This document shows positions 16,851 through 25,265 of a stretch of 64,000 nucleotides of DNA, in pieces. Each line of letters starts with the position of its first letter. Positions within the stretch are counted from its first letter, which is position 1. The notes beneath the pieces are model-generated. The model searched no databases, was not told where the DNA came from, and saw only the letters and a list, made by a program, of their open reading frames with translations. A program made the position numbers and the translations under genes. This stretch comes from Lewinellaceae bacterium (GTDB taxonomy: Bacteria; Bacteroidota; Bacteroidia; Chitinophagales; Saprospiraceae): positions 3,348,001 to 3,412,000 of the forward strand of contig JACJXX010000002.1 of NCBI GenBank assembly GCA_020636435.1, in the 5' to 3' direction.

Positions 16851-16925
16851 GGTGGTTGTAGCTCAGTTGGTTAGAGCGCTGGATTGTGGTTCCAGAGGTC
16901 GCGGGTTCAAATCCCGTCTTCCACC
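16851..16925 (+). tRNA. tRNA-His (anticodon GUG)
   Basis: The 5' end GGTGGTTG includes the extra G-1 typical of tRNA-His. D-arm GCTC/GAGC, anticodon arm CTGGA-TTGTGGT-TCCAG giving GUG, T-arm GCGGG-TTCAAAT-CCCGT. The acceptor 3' side reads CTTCCACC, so positions 5-68 and 6-67 appear as two U-U mismatches where CAACCAC would be expected. CCA is not encoded. Confidence 0.9.
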
Positions 16926-16926
16926 C

Positions 16927-16957
16927 AAAAAAAGCCGCTCCTCGGGGCGGCTTTTTT
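16927..16957 (+). terminator. Rho-independent terminator after tRNA-His
   Basis: 8-bp stem AGCCGCTC/GGGCGGCT (one G-U pair) with loop CTCG, preceded by an A-run and followed by six T residues. Confidence 0.85.
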
Positions 16958-16967
16958 GTATTATACA

Positions 16968-17277
16968 CCATTGGTTAACCTTCCTGCTAAAAAAACCCGG
17001 CAACTAGACCAGAGGCAGATTCTAACCTTCTTGTATAAGAATCCGGATAAGAAAAAAATATTCGATGTTATTAAACAATGGCAAGGTAAAAAATTCAAAA
17101 AGGATGACCAGCTCTTTATCTTTTTTTCAGGACATGGTGATTTTGATAAAGTTATCGACAAAGGTTTCTTCGTGGCGCATGGCCATAAAATATCCAGAGA
17201 AGAGGACAAGATACAATGGAAAACCTGATACAAGTAGTGGAATAGTTGGATTCAGGGTTGCCAGGAATGCGAACTGA
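16968..17277 (+). pseudogene. Remnant of a caspase-family protein fused to a formylglycine-enzyme-like domain
   Basis: The frame ending at 17228 preserves the caspase (C14) p20 core: DDQLFIFFSGHGDFD with the catalytic His in GHG, then KGFFVAHG. No start codon, beginning or catalytic Cys region remains. From about 17215 a second frame reads YNGKPDTSSGIVGFRVARN and stops at 17277, matching the usual C-terminal end of SUMF1/FGE-sulfatase domains (GFRVAR). Caspase-FGE fusions are known in Bacteroidota and other bacteria. The middle of the gene is gone. Directly downstream of the tRNA-His terminator. Confidence 0.65.
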
Positions 17278-17311
17278 GTAAGGGGCGTTTAAATTAACTT
17301 ACATCACTTCC

Positions 17312-17527
17312 CTATTCCGTCTTCCTAAGATTGGAAAGCTCGCGCTCCACCTCTTTCATAGCTTCTTCGATCGCCTTGTTGATTTCCTCCCAGTTGATTT
17401 TTTCGATTTGGGCCATTTCTTCCCGCACTTCCTGCATAGCCACATTGACTTCTTCCCGCACCTTCTGGGCAAAGGCAAAGGAGGCCGCAAAACAAAAGAA
17501 CACCATAGATAAAATAGCTTCTTTCAT
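17312..17527 (-). CDS. Small secreted coiled-coil protein
   Basis: 71 residues from the internal ATG at 17527 (an upstream start at 17602 gives an implausible extension). Signal peptide MKEAILSMVFFCFAASFAFAQ, then about 50 residues of Glu/Lys-rich helix (EEVNVAMQEVREEMAQIEK) with heptad-like spacing. Function unknown. It lies between two pseudogene remnants. The signal peptide makes it a plausible real gene. Confidence 0.6.
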   Translation of the reverse strand: MKEAILSMVFFCFAASFAFAQKVREEVNVAMQEVREEMAQIEKINWEEINKAIEEAMKEVERELSNLRKTE

Positions 17528-17594
17528 TGGTATACGTTTTATGTTTTTGTTCTTTGAAGGACACTCAAAATGGCCGGGGGTTGCAATGGCAATG

Positions 17595-18045
17595 TCACTC
17601 ATTGCGCAGGGCCTTCACCGGGTTGGCCAGGGCGGCCTTCACGCTTTGGAAGCTGACCGTAAGCAACCCCTGCCGATGCTGCAAACTGCATAACAATCAG
17701 GCCTTTTCGCAGCGAACCTGCCTTGCCGCCGGGTAGCCATTCCCCCTTAAGCCCCAGTGTGGGCCGAAACGACGAAAGCAAGAGCGCCGGGTAAATCGCC
17801 GTCATTGCCCAAACGCCTGCGAAGGTCAGGCCGGTCACCTTCCACAGCCTGGCGTCCAATAAGGTGATGCTGAAGGTTTTCCCCGCCAGTGCTTTGTAGA
17901 ACGGAGCGGCGGCTTCCATCAGCAGCAGCGCCACCGCAAGCGAGCCGGTGAGCATAACCGCCGTTTCTGTCCAGAACTGCCCAAACAACTGCCGCCGCTC
18001 CGCGCCGACAATTTTGCGTACACTGATAGCGCCTTTTCGAAGGCG
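17595..18045 (-). pseudogene. Remnant of FtsX/MacB-type ABC transporter permease
   Basis: The frame carries the permease motif (SVRKIVGAERRQLFGQF), two hydrophobic segments and the junction LRKGLIVMQFAASAG typical of the middle of these proteins. It then switches frame: the next frame encodes SVKAALANPVKALRNE and a stop at 17595, the usual C-terminal end of the family. The N-terminal half and the C-terminal membrane domain are missing, so this is an internal deletion derivative. The intact family exports substrates or signals with a partner ATPase, neither present here. Confidence 0.75.
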
Positions 18046-18115
18046 CTTATTGCAATTACTCCTTACAGGCCTTATTTTAGCCGAATACAAAAACGCTCAT
18101 CATAAACTGAAAATA

Positions 18116-18898
18116 ATGACATTTAGCAAACCTGTTTCTGTCCTCTTTTTCGTCCTCTGTACTCTTGCTGCCTGTCGAAACCCCACAGGCAATGGAGCCG
18201 AAGAAAGGTTTTCCATTCAACTGTTATGCCAAACTGCCCATCAGGATAAGCTCCCGCCGCAGAGTTCGGTATACGCCATCGTCAACCACCACAAGGTGAA
18301 GCTCGCCAGCATCAACAGCTGCGATTCCATTCCCGCTGCTTCCTATGAAGATTACGACATACCGGCGGAGGCCCTGGCTGCCGTTGGCGGACAATGGGCC
18401 GGCGCCGGCGATTACCTCTATGCTGTCCGGGAAGACTCCCTTGTCGCCTTTTACCAGGGATGGGTGGAAGAAGGGCAGGAAGACGATACTTACCACTACC
18501 GCCGGATCGGGGAGTTCAAAAACGGCCGGTTCAACCTTGAACTGCCTGCGAAGAAAGAAGACCTGGTGGGAACTTACGCGCTAAGCCGGGAGGACGGCTC
18601 CCATATCCTTTTCGTCGGGCTGAGGGAAGACACGCTGGTGGCCGAATATTTCCGGATGGACGGCATCTTGCCCCCCGTAAACCAGCTGAACCTGCTGATG
18701 ACCTCCATGGAGCCTCAGGAGGCGGGCAGCCTGGATATCTCCCTTTCCAGCCTCAACTTTACTTCCAGCCTGGGCAGGGGCAAATTTGTGCAAGACCCGA
18801 AGGGCGCCGCCGTATTGCTGCTGGACAAGCAGGTGCAAGGGCAGCCGTTGCGAATGGAGAAAATCTTGTCGGAGGATTACAGCATTCCGGTAGAATAA
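18116..18898 (+). CDS. Lipoprotein, hypothetical
   Basis: 260 residues from ATG 18116. The longer frame from 17948 is the antisense of the permease remnant. A lipobox signal peptide (VLFFVLCTLAAC) places the mature protein on a membrane. The rest has repeated EDSLVAFYQGW and EDTLVAEYFRMDG segments, which hint at a duplicated beta-rich fold. No family recognised. Ends one base before the convergent barrel-like gene. Confidence 0.7.
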   Translation: MTFSKPVSVLFFVLCTLAACRNPTGNGAEERFSIQLLCQTAHQDKLPPQSSVYAIVNHHKVKLASINSCDSIPAASYEDYDIPAEALAAVGGQWAGAGDYLYAVREDSLVAFYQGWVEEGQEDDTYHYRRIGEFKNGRFNLELPAKKEDLVGTYALSREDGSHILFVGLREDTLVAEYFRMDGILPPVNQLNLLMTSMEPQEAGSLDISLSSLNFTSSLGRGKFVQDPKGAAVLLLDKQVQGQPLRMEKILSEDYSIPVE

Positions 18899-18899
18899 A

Positions 18900-19475
18900 T
18901 CACCAGTTCTCCCAGAACTTCCAGTTGAAGCCGTCGCCGTCCTTTTTCCGGCGGCGGCGTTCGCGTTCCCGCTGCCGTTTTCTTTTGGCCTTGGGGTCGT
19001 TGAGCCAGGGGCGCTTGACGATGACATAGCGCAACGACACGCCGGTCTGGCTGTAAATGGTGTGTTTGCCTCCGCTCAGGTTGATGGCCGGCTTGTAGTC
19101 ATAAGACAAGTTCAGCCGCCCCAGGGACAATTCTATGCCGGCGATCGCGGTAAGCCCGAAAGGGTCTTTGTAAACCGGGTCGCCTTCGGCGCCTTCCCGG
19201 GTGACCCAGCCCTTGTGCAGCCCGCCTCCGCCGTACACATTCAAGCGGCGGGAGATCATCGGAAAGTGCTGCTCCGCCAGAAGGGTAACCTGCGCCTCTT
19301 CCCGTTGGAGGCTCGATTGGATAATGGCTTCCAGGGTGGTGGTCTTGGCCACCCGTTGTTTGACCGTCACGCCAAAATCCGTGCCCAGGCGCATGCCCAG
19401 GGCGGTGTTGTAGGATTGCCCGGGGAGAAAAAACGGAAGAAAAAGGAAAATAGTGAGGATGCTTCGTTGCTTCAT
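18900..19475 (-). CDS. Predicted outer-membrane beta-barrel protein with Arg-rich tail
   Basis: 191 residues. A signal peptide (ILTIFLFLPFFLPGQS) is followed by alternating beta strands (YNTALGMRLGTDFGVTVKQR, LNVYGGGGLHKGW, LNLSYDYKPAINLSG), as in small outer-membrane barrels. The C-terminus departs from this: residues 165-180 are almost all Lys and Arg, followed by GDGFNWKFWENW. The tail could bind anionic polymers or be periplasmic. Convergent with the lipoprotein gene, stops almost touching. Confidence 0.6.
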   Translation of the reverse strand: MKQRSILTIFLFLPFFLPGQSYNTALGMRLGTDFGVTVKQRVAKTTTLEAIIQSSLQREEAQVTLLAEQHFPMISRRLNVYGGGGLHKGWVTREGAEGDPVYKDPFGLTAIAGIELSLGRLNLSYDYKPAINLSGGKHTIYSQTGVSLRYVIVKRPWLNDPKAKRKRQRERERRRRKKDGDGFNWKFWENW

Positions 19476-19691
19476 ACTGGGATGAACGCCGACTGGAACT
19501 GGAATATTATATTAAGATTTTGCAGATTTAAAAAATCTTTCAGGCCGGGACTCGGGATTCGGGATTCGTAGTGGCTCTTTCAGGGCTGCCAGCCCTCAGC
19601 ATGCCTGACAAGCCCGCTTGCTGCCCTTTGGAAGCAGTCGAATCACGAATCACGGCTGAGGCTCAACTGCTGAATAATCACTCAGGAATTT

Positions 19692-20723
19692 TTACTCAAA
19701 AAAAGTATCGTATTGGTTCCGGTGCCCCGGCTCCCGGACCGGTTCCTTGATGGGCTGGTCCAGGTCGAGCACTTCCTCATCGTCATTGGCCTTGGAAAGC
19801 AGGGACTGTTTCTCCTCGCCCAGAAGCAGAGAGACCCCTTCGCTTTCCCACTTCTCCAGCATTTTCAGGCCTTCTTCTTCAAAAATGCCGTTTTGCAGGT
19901 CAATTGAGTCCATAAAACTGGAAGATACTTCCATAAAGCGTTCCATTTCTCCCACCTTGCTGGCCACATCGTCGGCGATGGCCTCCATCGCCGAATCGAA
20001 CATAGCGCGCCGGTCGGGGTCTCCCGACATGATGCTCATCGCCGAGCGCATGGCGCTGTTGCTGGCGTGGATGGCTTTGCGCTCCTGTTCCTTTACCTCC
20101 ACCTGGTCTTTGATGTCTTCCATCAGGATTTGAGAGTTCTCATACATTTTGGTGAGCACCCGGTATAGGACTTCCATTTTCTTGTAAAGGTCTTCCAGGC
20201 GCATGTTGGACTCCCGCAGGCGGCCGGCTTTGCGCGACTTGAGGATCATGATGGCCTGCTTGTTGCTGGCCTTGGCCTTGCTGGCCAGTTGGAGGTTGCT
20301 TTCGATCTGCTTCTTATTGTTGATGATGATCTCCTGCAATTTATGCATCTGCCCGCGCAGAATGCTGATCTGCTTGTTCATTTTGCGCAGGTTGTCTTTC
20401 AGGTCTTCCACGTAAGACTTCAGGATGCCGATGGGGTCGAGCTGCACAAACAGGCCGGTGACCCAGCGCATGACGCTTTTGTAACCATACCACACCAGGT
20501 TGCGCATCCTGGGGTCGAGAACCATATAAATGACAGCGGCCAATACGGCCAGCAATATGGCCAGGTAGATGGTATTGGAAACCAGGCCAATGATCCAGCC
20601 GATATTGGTTGCGATAAGGTATCCGGCGCCGAGTGCAATGCCTGCCAGAAAGACCATCCCGGTCATCCCCTCCGGGCGCTGCCAGAATGACTTTGGCTTG
20701 AATTCCTTGTTATATGTATCCAT
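19692..20723 (-). CDS. Membrane-anchored coiled-coil protein (PspA-like architecture)
   Basis: 343 residues. Two transmembrane helices near the N-terminus (GMVFLAGIALGAGYLIATNI and a second at about residues 50-70) are followed by a long coiled coil (residues 95-270; KMNKQISILRGQMHKLQE). The C-terminal tail is acidic and Pro-containing. The helix-rich part resembles PspA/IM30-type proteins in composition, but this is not a confident family call. The gene is isolated on the minus strand. Confidence 0.65.
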   Translation of the reverse strand: MDTYNKEFKPKSFWQRPEGMTGMVFLAGIALGAGYLIATNIGWIIGLVSNTIYLAILLAVLAAVIYMVLDPRMRNLVWYGYKSVMRWVTGLFVQLDPIGILKSYVEDLKDNLRKMNKQISILRGQMHKLQEIIINNKKQIESNLQLASKAKASNKQAIMILKSRKAGRLRESNMRLEDLYKKMEVLYRVLTKMYENSQILMEDIKDQVEVKEQERKAIHASNSAMRSAMSIMSGDPDRRAMFDSAMEAIADDVASKVGEMERFMEVSSSFMDSIDLQNGIFEEEGLKMLEKWESEGVSLLLGEEKQSLLSKANDDEEVLDLDQPIKEPVREPGHRNQYDTFFE

Positions 20724-20874
20724 TATCTGAAAAAGTTGTGATTTTATTTAAAGCAATGGCAAAGGTAATGGTTTCGGGAAATAAGCAAAACCTGTATTGC
20801 CGTCTACAAAGTAAGTAAAAAAATGCTTAAACCTGCAACCCGCTTTCGGGCCGTTTTTTTTTCAAAAAAGCTGT

Positions 20875-20882
20875 TATCTTCG
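20875..20882 (+). promoter_or_regulatory. Near-consensus -7 element before the glycosyltransferase
   Basis: TATCTTCG, one base from TAnnTTTG, 61 bp before the ATG of the glycosyltransferase gene. No clear -33 partner. Confidence 0.3.
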
Positions 20883-20943
20883 CCCGGCGGAATGAATTGT
20901 AGGTTATCCGCTATTCGTTACCGTCCAAAAGAAGCAGCATTTC

Positions 20944-21660
20944 ATGACCTTTGATGTAACCATACCTGTGCTGAACGAAGAGGCTACGCTCGAAAAGAAC
21001 GTCAGAATACTGCACCGCTTCCTGCAGCAGCATTTCCCGGAAGCCGGCCAGTGGCGGATCGTCATCGCCGACAATGGCTCCACCGACCGGACAGCGGACA
21101 TTGCGCAGGCGCTTTCGCAGGAAGTGCCGGAAATTGCCTACGTAAAGGTGCCGGAAAAAGGGGTCGGGCTGGCCCTGAAAACCTCCTGGGGCCAATCAAA
21201 TGCCGATATAGTAGGTTATATGGACCTCGACCTGGCTACCGATTTGCCGCACTTCCTGGAGGCTTACGATGCGCTGGCCCATCAGGGCTACGACATCGTC
21301 TACGGATCCCGCCTGCATCCCGGGGCAAAAGTCGTCAACCGCCCCTTCAAACGGGAAGTGGCATCCCGCATTTTCAACCTGCTGCTTAAACTCTACCTGG
21401 GCGTCCGCTTCTCTGACGGCATGTGTGGTTTCAAGTTCCTGCGGCGGGAAGCATACCCCAGGCTTTACGATGCCGGGGCCCAAAACGACGGCTGGTTCTT
21501 CTCCACAGAACTGCTGACCACCGCCGAATGGCTGGGGCTGAACATCTTTGAACTGCCCGTGAAATGGACGGATGACGTGTCCAGCAGCCGGGTGGAAATC
21601 CTTCCGCTGGCGAAAAAGTATATGCGCTCGATGTATGAGCTGAAGAACCGGAAAAGGTAG
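20944..21660 (+). CDS. Family 2 glycosyltransferase (GT-A, dolichyl-phosphate-like)
   Basis: 238 residues. N-terminal nucleotide-sugar-binding signature (TIPVLNEEATLEKNV, IADNGSTDRT) and a metal-binding acidic motif YMDLDLATD (about residue 93). The later GMCGFKFLRREA and the ELPVKWTDD segment are typical of GT2 enzymes that load sugars onto polyprenyl phosphate. It lacks transmembrane segments. The acceptor is unknown. No sugar-biosynthesis neighbours. Confidence 0.85.
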   Translation: MTFDVTIPVLNEEATLEKNVRILHRFLQQHFPEAGQWRIVIADNGSTDRTADIAQALSQEVPEIAYVKVPEKGVGLALKTSWGQSNADIVGYMDLDLATDLPHFLEAYDALAHQGYDIVYGSRLHPGAKVVNRPFKREVASRIFNLLLKLYLGVRFSDGMCGFKFLRREAYPRLYDAGAQNDGWFFSTELLTTAEWLGLNIFELPVKWTDDVSSSRVEILPLAKKYMRSMYELKNRKR

Positions 21661-21793
21661 ATGAACAAGTTCTAGTTCGCGCAGATCATCGGCGGCACGA
21701 CTACCTGTCGCCCTTCTATAGGAAATGGACGCTTCACTGGCCGGACAGACTTAAGTTACGCATTAACTAATGGGTTTTCACCAATGAATTCCA

Positions 21794-21870
21794 CCCCCCA
21801 GCCCCCGCCAGCGGGGGAGAACGCACCCCTGAATCGGAGGAAATGTCCCCCGCTGGCGGGGGTTAGGGGG
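21794..21870. repeat. G/C-rich inverted repeat of self-palindromic arms
   Basis: Arms 21794-21818 and 21846-21870 are near-perfect inverses (25 bp). Each arm also folds on itself (CCCCCGCCAGCGGGGG). The 27-base centre is ACGCACCCCTGAATCGG-like. A REP-type palindrome in the intergenic space between the glycosyltransferase and the exonuclease. The remainder of 21661-21941 shows nothing. Confidence 0.7.
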
Positions 21871-21941
21871 CGGATCAAAGCCCAAAATTGGCATTATTTC
21901 GCGTTGGAGCCGCCAGTCGACATCGCGGAGAAAAATGTTGT

Positions 21942-22487
21942 TTAATACTGCCACTCATCCAGATACTTCGCAAATACCTTGGCGAGGTTCTCCGCATCGT
22001 CGATCCCCCGGTGGTGGGTGCCGGTAAACTCAAAGCCTTCGGTCGTCACGGCTTTTTTCAAGCCCCGGGGGCGCCGCAGGCGTTTTATTTCGTGGTACTG
22101 CCCCTTGAGGTTGATGTGGTGGCCGTCGATCCAGTCGTATTCCAGGTGGTGCAGGCGGCAGTCCTGGATCAGCATTTTTTTGTCGAAATTGCCCCAGGAG
22201 CACAGCAGGTATTCTTCCTCGAAGACCTCCGCCCAGTCCTGAAACTGTTCGATGACCTCTGGGAATTCATTGGACCGGTCGATGTATTCCTGTTCTATCG
22301 AGGTGAGTTCCCGGCAAAAGTGAGACAGCCGGGGGTTGAGGATGGGGCGTATGAACTTGTTGAAGCTGCCGGTCACTTCGCCGTATCGGTTCACGCACAA
22401 AGCGCCGATCTCTATGGTCTCCTGTATTTTGGACGGCGGGCGCCCCTCCCAGCAGGTTGCTTCCAGGTCGAATACGATGAAGTTCAA
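21942..22487 (-). CDS. 3'-5' exonuclease, DEDDh family (ERI-1-like)
   Basis: 181 residues. Exo I motif FDLEAT with Asp/Glu (residues 7-9), Exo II region SWGNFDKKML supplying the second Asp, and Exo III HHRGIDDAENLAKV with the His and Asp. This is the DnaQ-like RNase T/ERI-1 fold, without an extra binding domain. The likely substrate is RNA or DNA 3' ends; which one cannot be told. Monocistronic on minus. Confidence 0.85.
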   Translation of the reverse strand: MNFIVFDLEATCWEGRPPSKIQETIEIGALCVNRYGEVTGSFNKFIRPILNPRLSHFCRELTSIEQEYIDRSNEFPEVIEQFQDWAEVFEEEYLLCSWGNFDKKMLIQDCRLHHLEYDWIDGHHINLKGQYHEIKRLRRPRGLKKAVTTEGFEFTGTHHRGIDDAENLAKVFAKYLDEWQY

Positions 22488-22518
22488 TTTCTTTATTTTT
22501 TATCTGGTATTCCTAATA

Positions 22519-22690
22519 CTACTTTGTTAACTTAACAGGAGCGCGGGCCTCCAGGCCCGCGAGGGCTGCCTCGGGCAGCCCATAAAAAGGCAATATCTTA
22601 CTAAAAACCTGCTTCAAGCAGGTTTACGCGGGCCTGGAGGCCCGCGCTCCAGGCACTTCGGCCATGCGAGATTTCAAGTTAACAAAGTAG
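22519..22690. repeat. Nested palindromic element with 15-bp terminal inverted repeats
   Basis: CTACTTTGTTAACTT at 22519-22533 is exactly inverted at 22676-22690. Inside lie GCGCGGGCCTCCAGGCCCGCG, GGGCTGCCTCGGGCAGCCC, AACCTGCTTCAAGCAGGTT and an inverted copy of the first palindrome near 22626-22647. Total about 172 bp, no ORF. It looks like a MITE or a complex REP element in the gap between the exonuclease and the ion channel. Confidence 0.6.
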
Positions 22691-22751
22691 CACTAAATAC
22701 GCCCCTGCGTAATATCACTTTCTGGCGTACGCTGCCAGCCGCCAATTTTGT

Positions 22752-23558
22752 TTAACCTCTTTTCTCCAGCAATTGTTTCAGCTCGGCGATCTCTTCCTGC
22801 AACTTATCGATCTTGGCTTCCAGGGTTTGGTTGTTGTCCATGGTCATTTCATCGACGAAAACCGCGTTGGCCAGAGACATGCCGAAAATGCCGCCGATGA
22901 GCACCACAAATACAAAATAAAACCGGGTTATGCCAATAAGGAAGGTTGTGCTTAAATAATTGCTTCCGGAGCCATTTTCCTGAACGCGTTCGGCAATGAC
23001 CGCCGGAATCTCATTCCAGCCTTCTATAGTGAACATCTGAAAAATGGAATAGGACGATATCAGGGGGTCGCCAAAATATTCGGGGGCTATCCTGGCGTAA
23101 AAATGGCAGGTAAAGATGGCCAGCAGGATGTTGAGAAAAATCAACGCCAGCAACACAAAAAGAGAGGCCTGCAGGGCACGGCCCAGGCCGTCGATGATCT
23201 TGTTGAGGTGGGGGACAAAGCGAAAGAACCGGATCAGGCGGATCAGGCGGAACAAGCGCAGGATGATGAGCAGAGAGGTGTCCGGGATGTCGACAAAGGC
23301 GACCAGTACCGATGGCAGGCTGGCCATGACGATGATGAAGTCGAAGCGGTTCCAGGCACTTTTAAAATACCCTCTCGGGCCCAGGACATATATCTTCACG
23401 ATCGCCTCCAGCAGAAAAAACAGCAGGAACAGATGGTCTATGGCTTCCAATGCCGGGTCGTCCCGGCAAGCCGGGAAATACAGGGCAAAGAGGATGATGG
23501 CATTGAGCAGAATGGCCACCATGATGTTGCGTTCCGAAAAAAAGAGTTTTTCCAACAT
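22752..23558 (-). CDS. Voltage-gated ion channel, one-domain (bacterial Nav-like)
   Basis: 268 residues with six transmembrane helices. S4 is a clear voltage sensor (RLFRLIRLIRFFR, about residues 100-112). The pore loop has the selectivity-filter motif FTIEGWNE, close to FTLESW of NaChBac. The C-terminal 35 residues form a coiled coil (TLEAKIDKLQEEIAELKQLL) that would hold a tetramer. The family conducts Na+ or Ca2+ in the inner membrane; the ion is not certain. Confidence 0.88.
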   Translation of the reverse strand: MLEKLFFSERNIMVAILLNAIILFALYFPACRDDPALEAIDHLFLLFFLLEAIVKIYVLGPRGYFKSAWNRFDFIIVMASLPSVLVAFVDIPDTSLLIILRLFRLIRLIRFFRFVPHLNKIIDGLGRALQASLFVLLALIFLNILLAIFTCHFYARIAPEYFGDPLISSYSIFQMFTIEGWNEIPAVIAERVQENGSGSNYLSTTFLIGITRFYFVFVVLIGGIFGMSLANAVFVDEMTMDNNQTLEAKIDKLQEEIAELKQLLEKRG

Positions 23559-23564
23559 AATAGA

Positions 23565-25265
23565 TCACGCCATTTCCAGAATGTATTTCTTCCATTTGAT
23601 CGCGTGCTGCAAACCGTAATTTTCCAGCCGGTTGTGGTAGAAATACAGGAGTTTGAAGCTTTCGCTGACGATCCTGCCATCTTTCCGGAAGCGCAGCGGC
23701 TTGGCCAGGTGGTAAGTCCCCATGCGGGAAATGCCGTCCTGGATCAGCTGGTCGGCATCCCACAGGATTTGTTCCGATAGTTTTATTTCTCCCTGCTGGC
23801 TCATATCGATCAGCCGGGCCTTGAGCTGGCTCACCACATCCCGCATGGCTTCCATCGGAAAGACAAAATCATCGGCGGGCAGGCGCAATATGCCGTAGAG
23901 GTCGAGCCGGTTGTTCTGGTTTTTCAGAATTTCGAAAGCGGCGAAGGCCACCAGGTGGCTGGTGAGCACAATATTATCCTTGTGATACCGCTCGACGATG
24001 CGCTCTCCCAGCATCTTGGTATATTCCGACTCCCGCTGAAGGTCTTCGGTTATCTTTCCGTTCGACATGAAATACTCCTCCAGGCGGATTGGGTTGCCAT
24101 GCCGGCTGTAGCTTTCTCCATTTATATCCACGGCGTTGCCGAGCACGTCCATGGGCTGTCCGAACGAAAGGGTGATGTCGTTGCTCTCTGAGAAAAACTG
24201 CCAGGCGTACCGCAGTTGCCGGCGAATGCTGTAGAAATCGTCTTTCGACTTGATATAGCGTTCTTTCCCGATCTGCTTGAGGTGCTGTTCGATCAAAAAC
24301 TGCCCCTCCAGCACAAAGTGATAGCTGAGGATGAGGGGCACGATAAATATCTTGGTGTCTTTTCCCTTTTGGTAGAGCGCCCGCTGGGCCTCCAGGATGG
24401 TGCTCATCAGCCCCAGCTTGAGTTTGGTTTCCAGAGAACCGGAGCGCGACCGGGTTCCTCCCGGGAAGAACAGGCTGTTCACCCCTCGCTGTATGGAGAG
24501 GTTCGACATGGCCTTCAGGGTTTCCAGGTAGAGGGGGTTCTTCTTGCGGCGGTCGACGCGGTAAGCGCCCAGGCGGTTCATGAAGTAGGCTGTGTATCCG
24601 GTATTGTAAAGGTTGAGCCCCGCCCCGTAGGAAAAAGAAGGCAGGCCGACGAAGGCGTCGAGGGCGTAGCCGATGAGGATGGAATCCAGGTTGCTGAAAT
24701 GAGTGGGCACGATGATCACCGTTCCCTTCTGCATGAGGCTTCGCACTTCTTCCACTTTGCCCTTGACCAGCAGGCGGTCGGCCAGGCGGTGTTTGGAGCC
24801 CAGTATCCGCTGCCAGTTCCGGCTTGCCGCCGTGTTGAGCAGGCGGGTGAAAAAGAGCGTCAGGAAGCGGCGGGCAAAGAGGAAGGTGCTGATGCGAAAG
24901 GTGCCCACGATCTCCTCCGAGTAGCGGTGGATGATCTGCCTCAGGATTTCTTCATTGGTCTTGCGCGCTTCCTCCTCGCTGCGGTCCAGGGATTGCCCCA
25001 CCAGCTTGTTCTGTATTCGCCGCCAGAACTGGCGCTCGTTGGGCGGGTCTACTTTCCAGGGCTCCTCCTTCATCCGGATGCGCTCCTGGTAAATGGTTTT
25101 GGAGATGATGTCCGTCAATTGGGGGGAAGGCTTGCGCATAAACCGGTCCAGGGCAAACTCATCGATCTCCTGGACAAAATTGCGGCGGTCCTCGCTCAAT
25201 TTGTAAATGGGCCAGTCCTCGATATCGGGAAAAACGTGTTCGTATCGTTGGGGTTCTTCTTTCAT
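23565..25265 (-). CDS. Glycerolipid acyltransferase (PlsC/PlsB-like)
   Basis: 566 residues, with the acyltransferase core at about 160-330. HX4D box (THFSNLD) and the second box FPGGTRSRSG, where the usual Glu of PEGT is Gly. The size and the flanking helical regions resemble the long 1-acyl-glycerol-3-phosphate acyltransferase proteins of Bacteroidota, for membrane phospholipid synthesis. It is adjacent to engB with a 4-bp overlap, so the two are likely co-transcribed, and lies 6 bp before the ion-channel start. Confidence 0.8.
   Translation of the reverse strand: MKEEPQRYEHVFPDIEDWPIYKLSEDRRNFVQEIDEFALDRFMRKPSPQLTDIISKTIYQERIRMKEEPWKVDPPNERQFWRRIQNKLVGQSLDRSEEEARKTNEEILRQIIHRYSEEIVGTFRISTFLFARRFLTLFFTRLLNTAASRNWQRILGSKHRLADRLLVKGKVEEVRSLMQKGTVIIVPTHFSNLDSILIGYALDAFVGLPSFSYGAGLNLYNTGYTAYFMNRLGAYRVDRRKKNPLYLETLKAMSNLSIQRGVNSLFFPGGTRSRSGSLETKLKLGLMSTILEAQRALYQKGKDTKIFIVPLILSYHFVLEGQFLIEQHLKQIGKERYIKSKDDFYSIRRQLRYAWQFFSESNDITLSFGQPMDVLGNAVDINGESYSRHGNPIRLEEYFMSNGKITEDLQRESEYTKMLGERIVERYHKDNIVLTSHLVAFAAFEILKNQNNRLDLYGILRLPADDFVFPMEAMRDVVSQLKARLIDMSQQGEIKLSEQILWDADQLIQDGISRMGTYHLAKPLRFRKDGRIVSESFKLLYFYHNRLENYGLQHAIKWKKYILEMA

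Noticed and set aside
16884..17228. ORF starting inside the tRNA-His gene
   Set aside because: The start lies within the tRNA. Only the part after about 16968 has protein character, and that is reported as a caspase remnant.
17948..18115. N-terminal extension of the lipoprotein ORF
   Set aside because: This part is antisense to the permease remnant; the lipobox signal peptide fixes the start at 18116.
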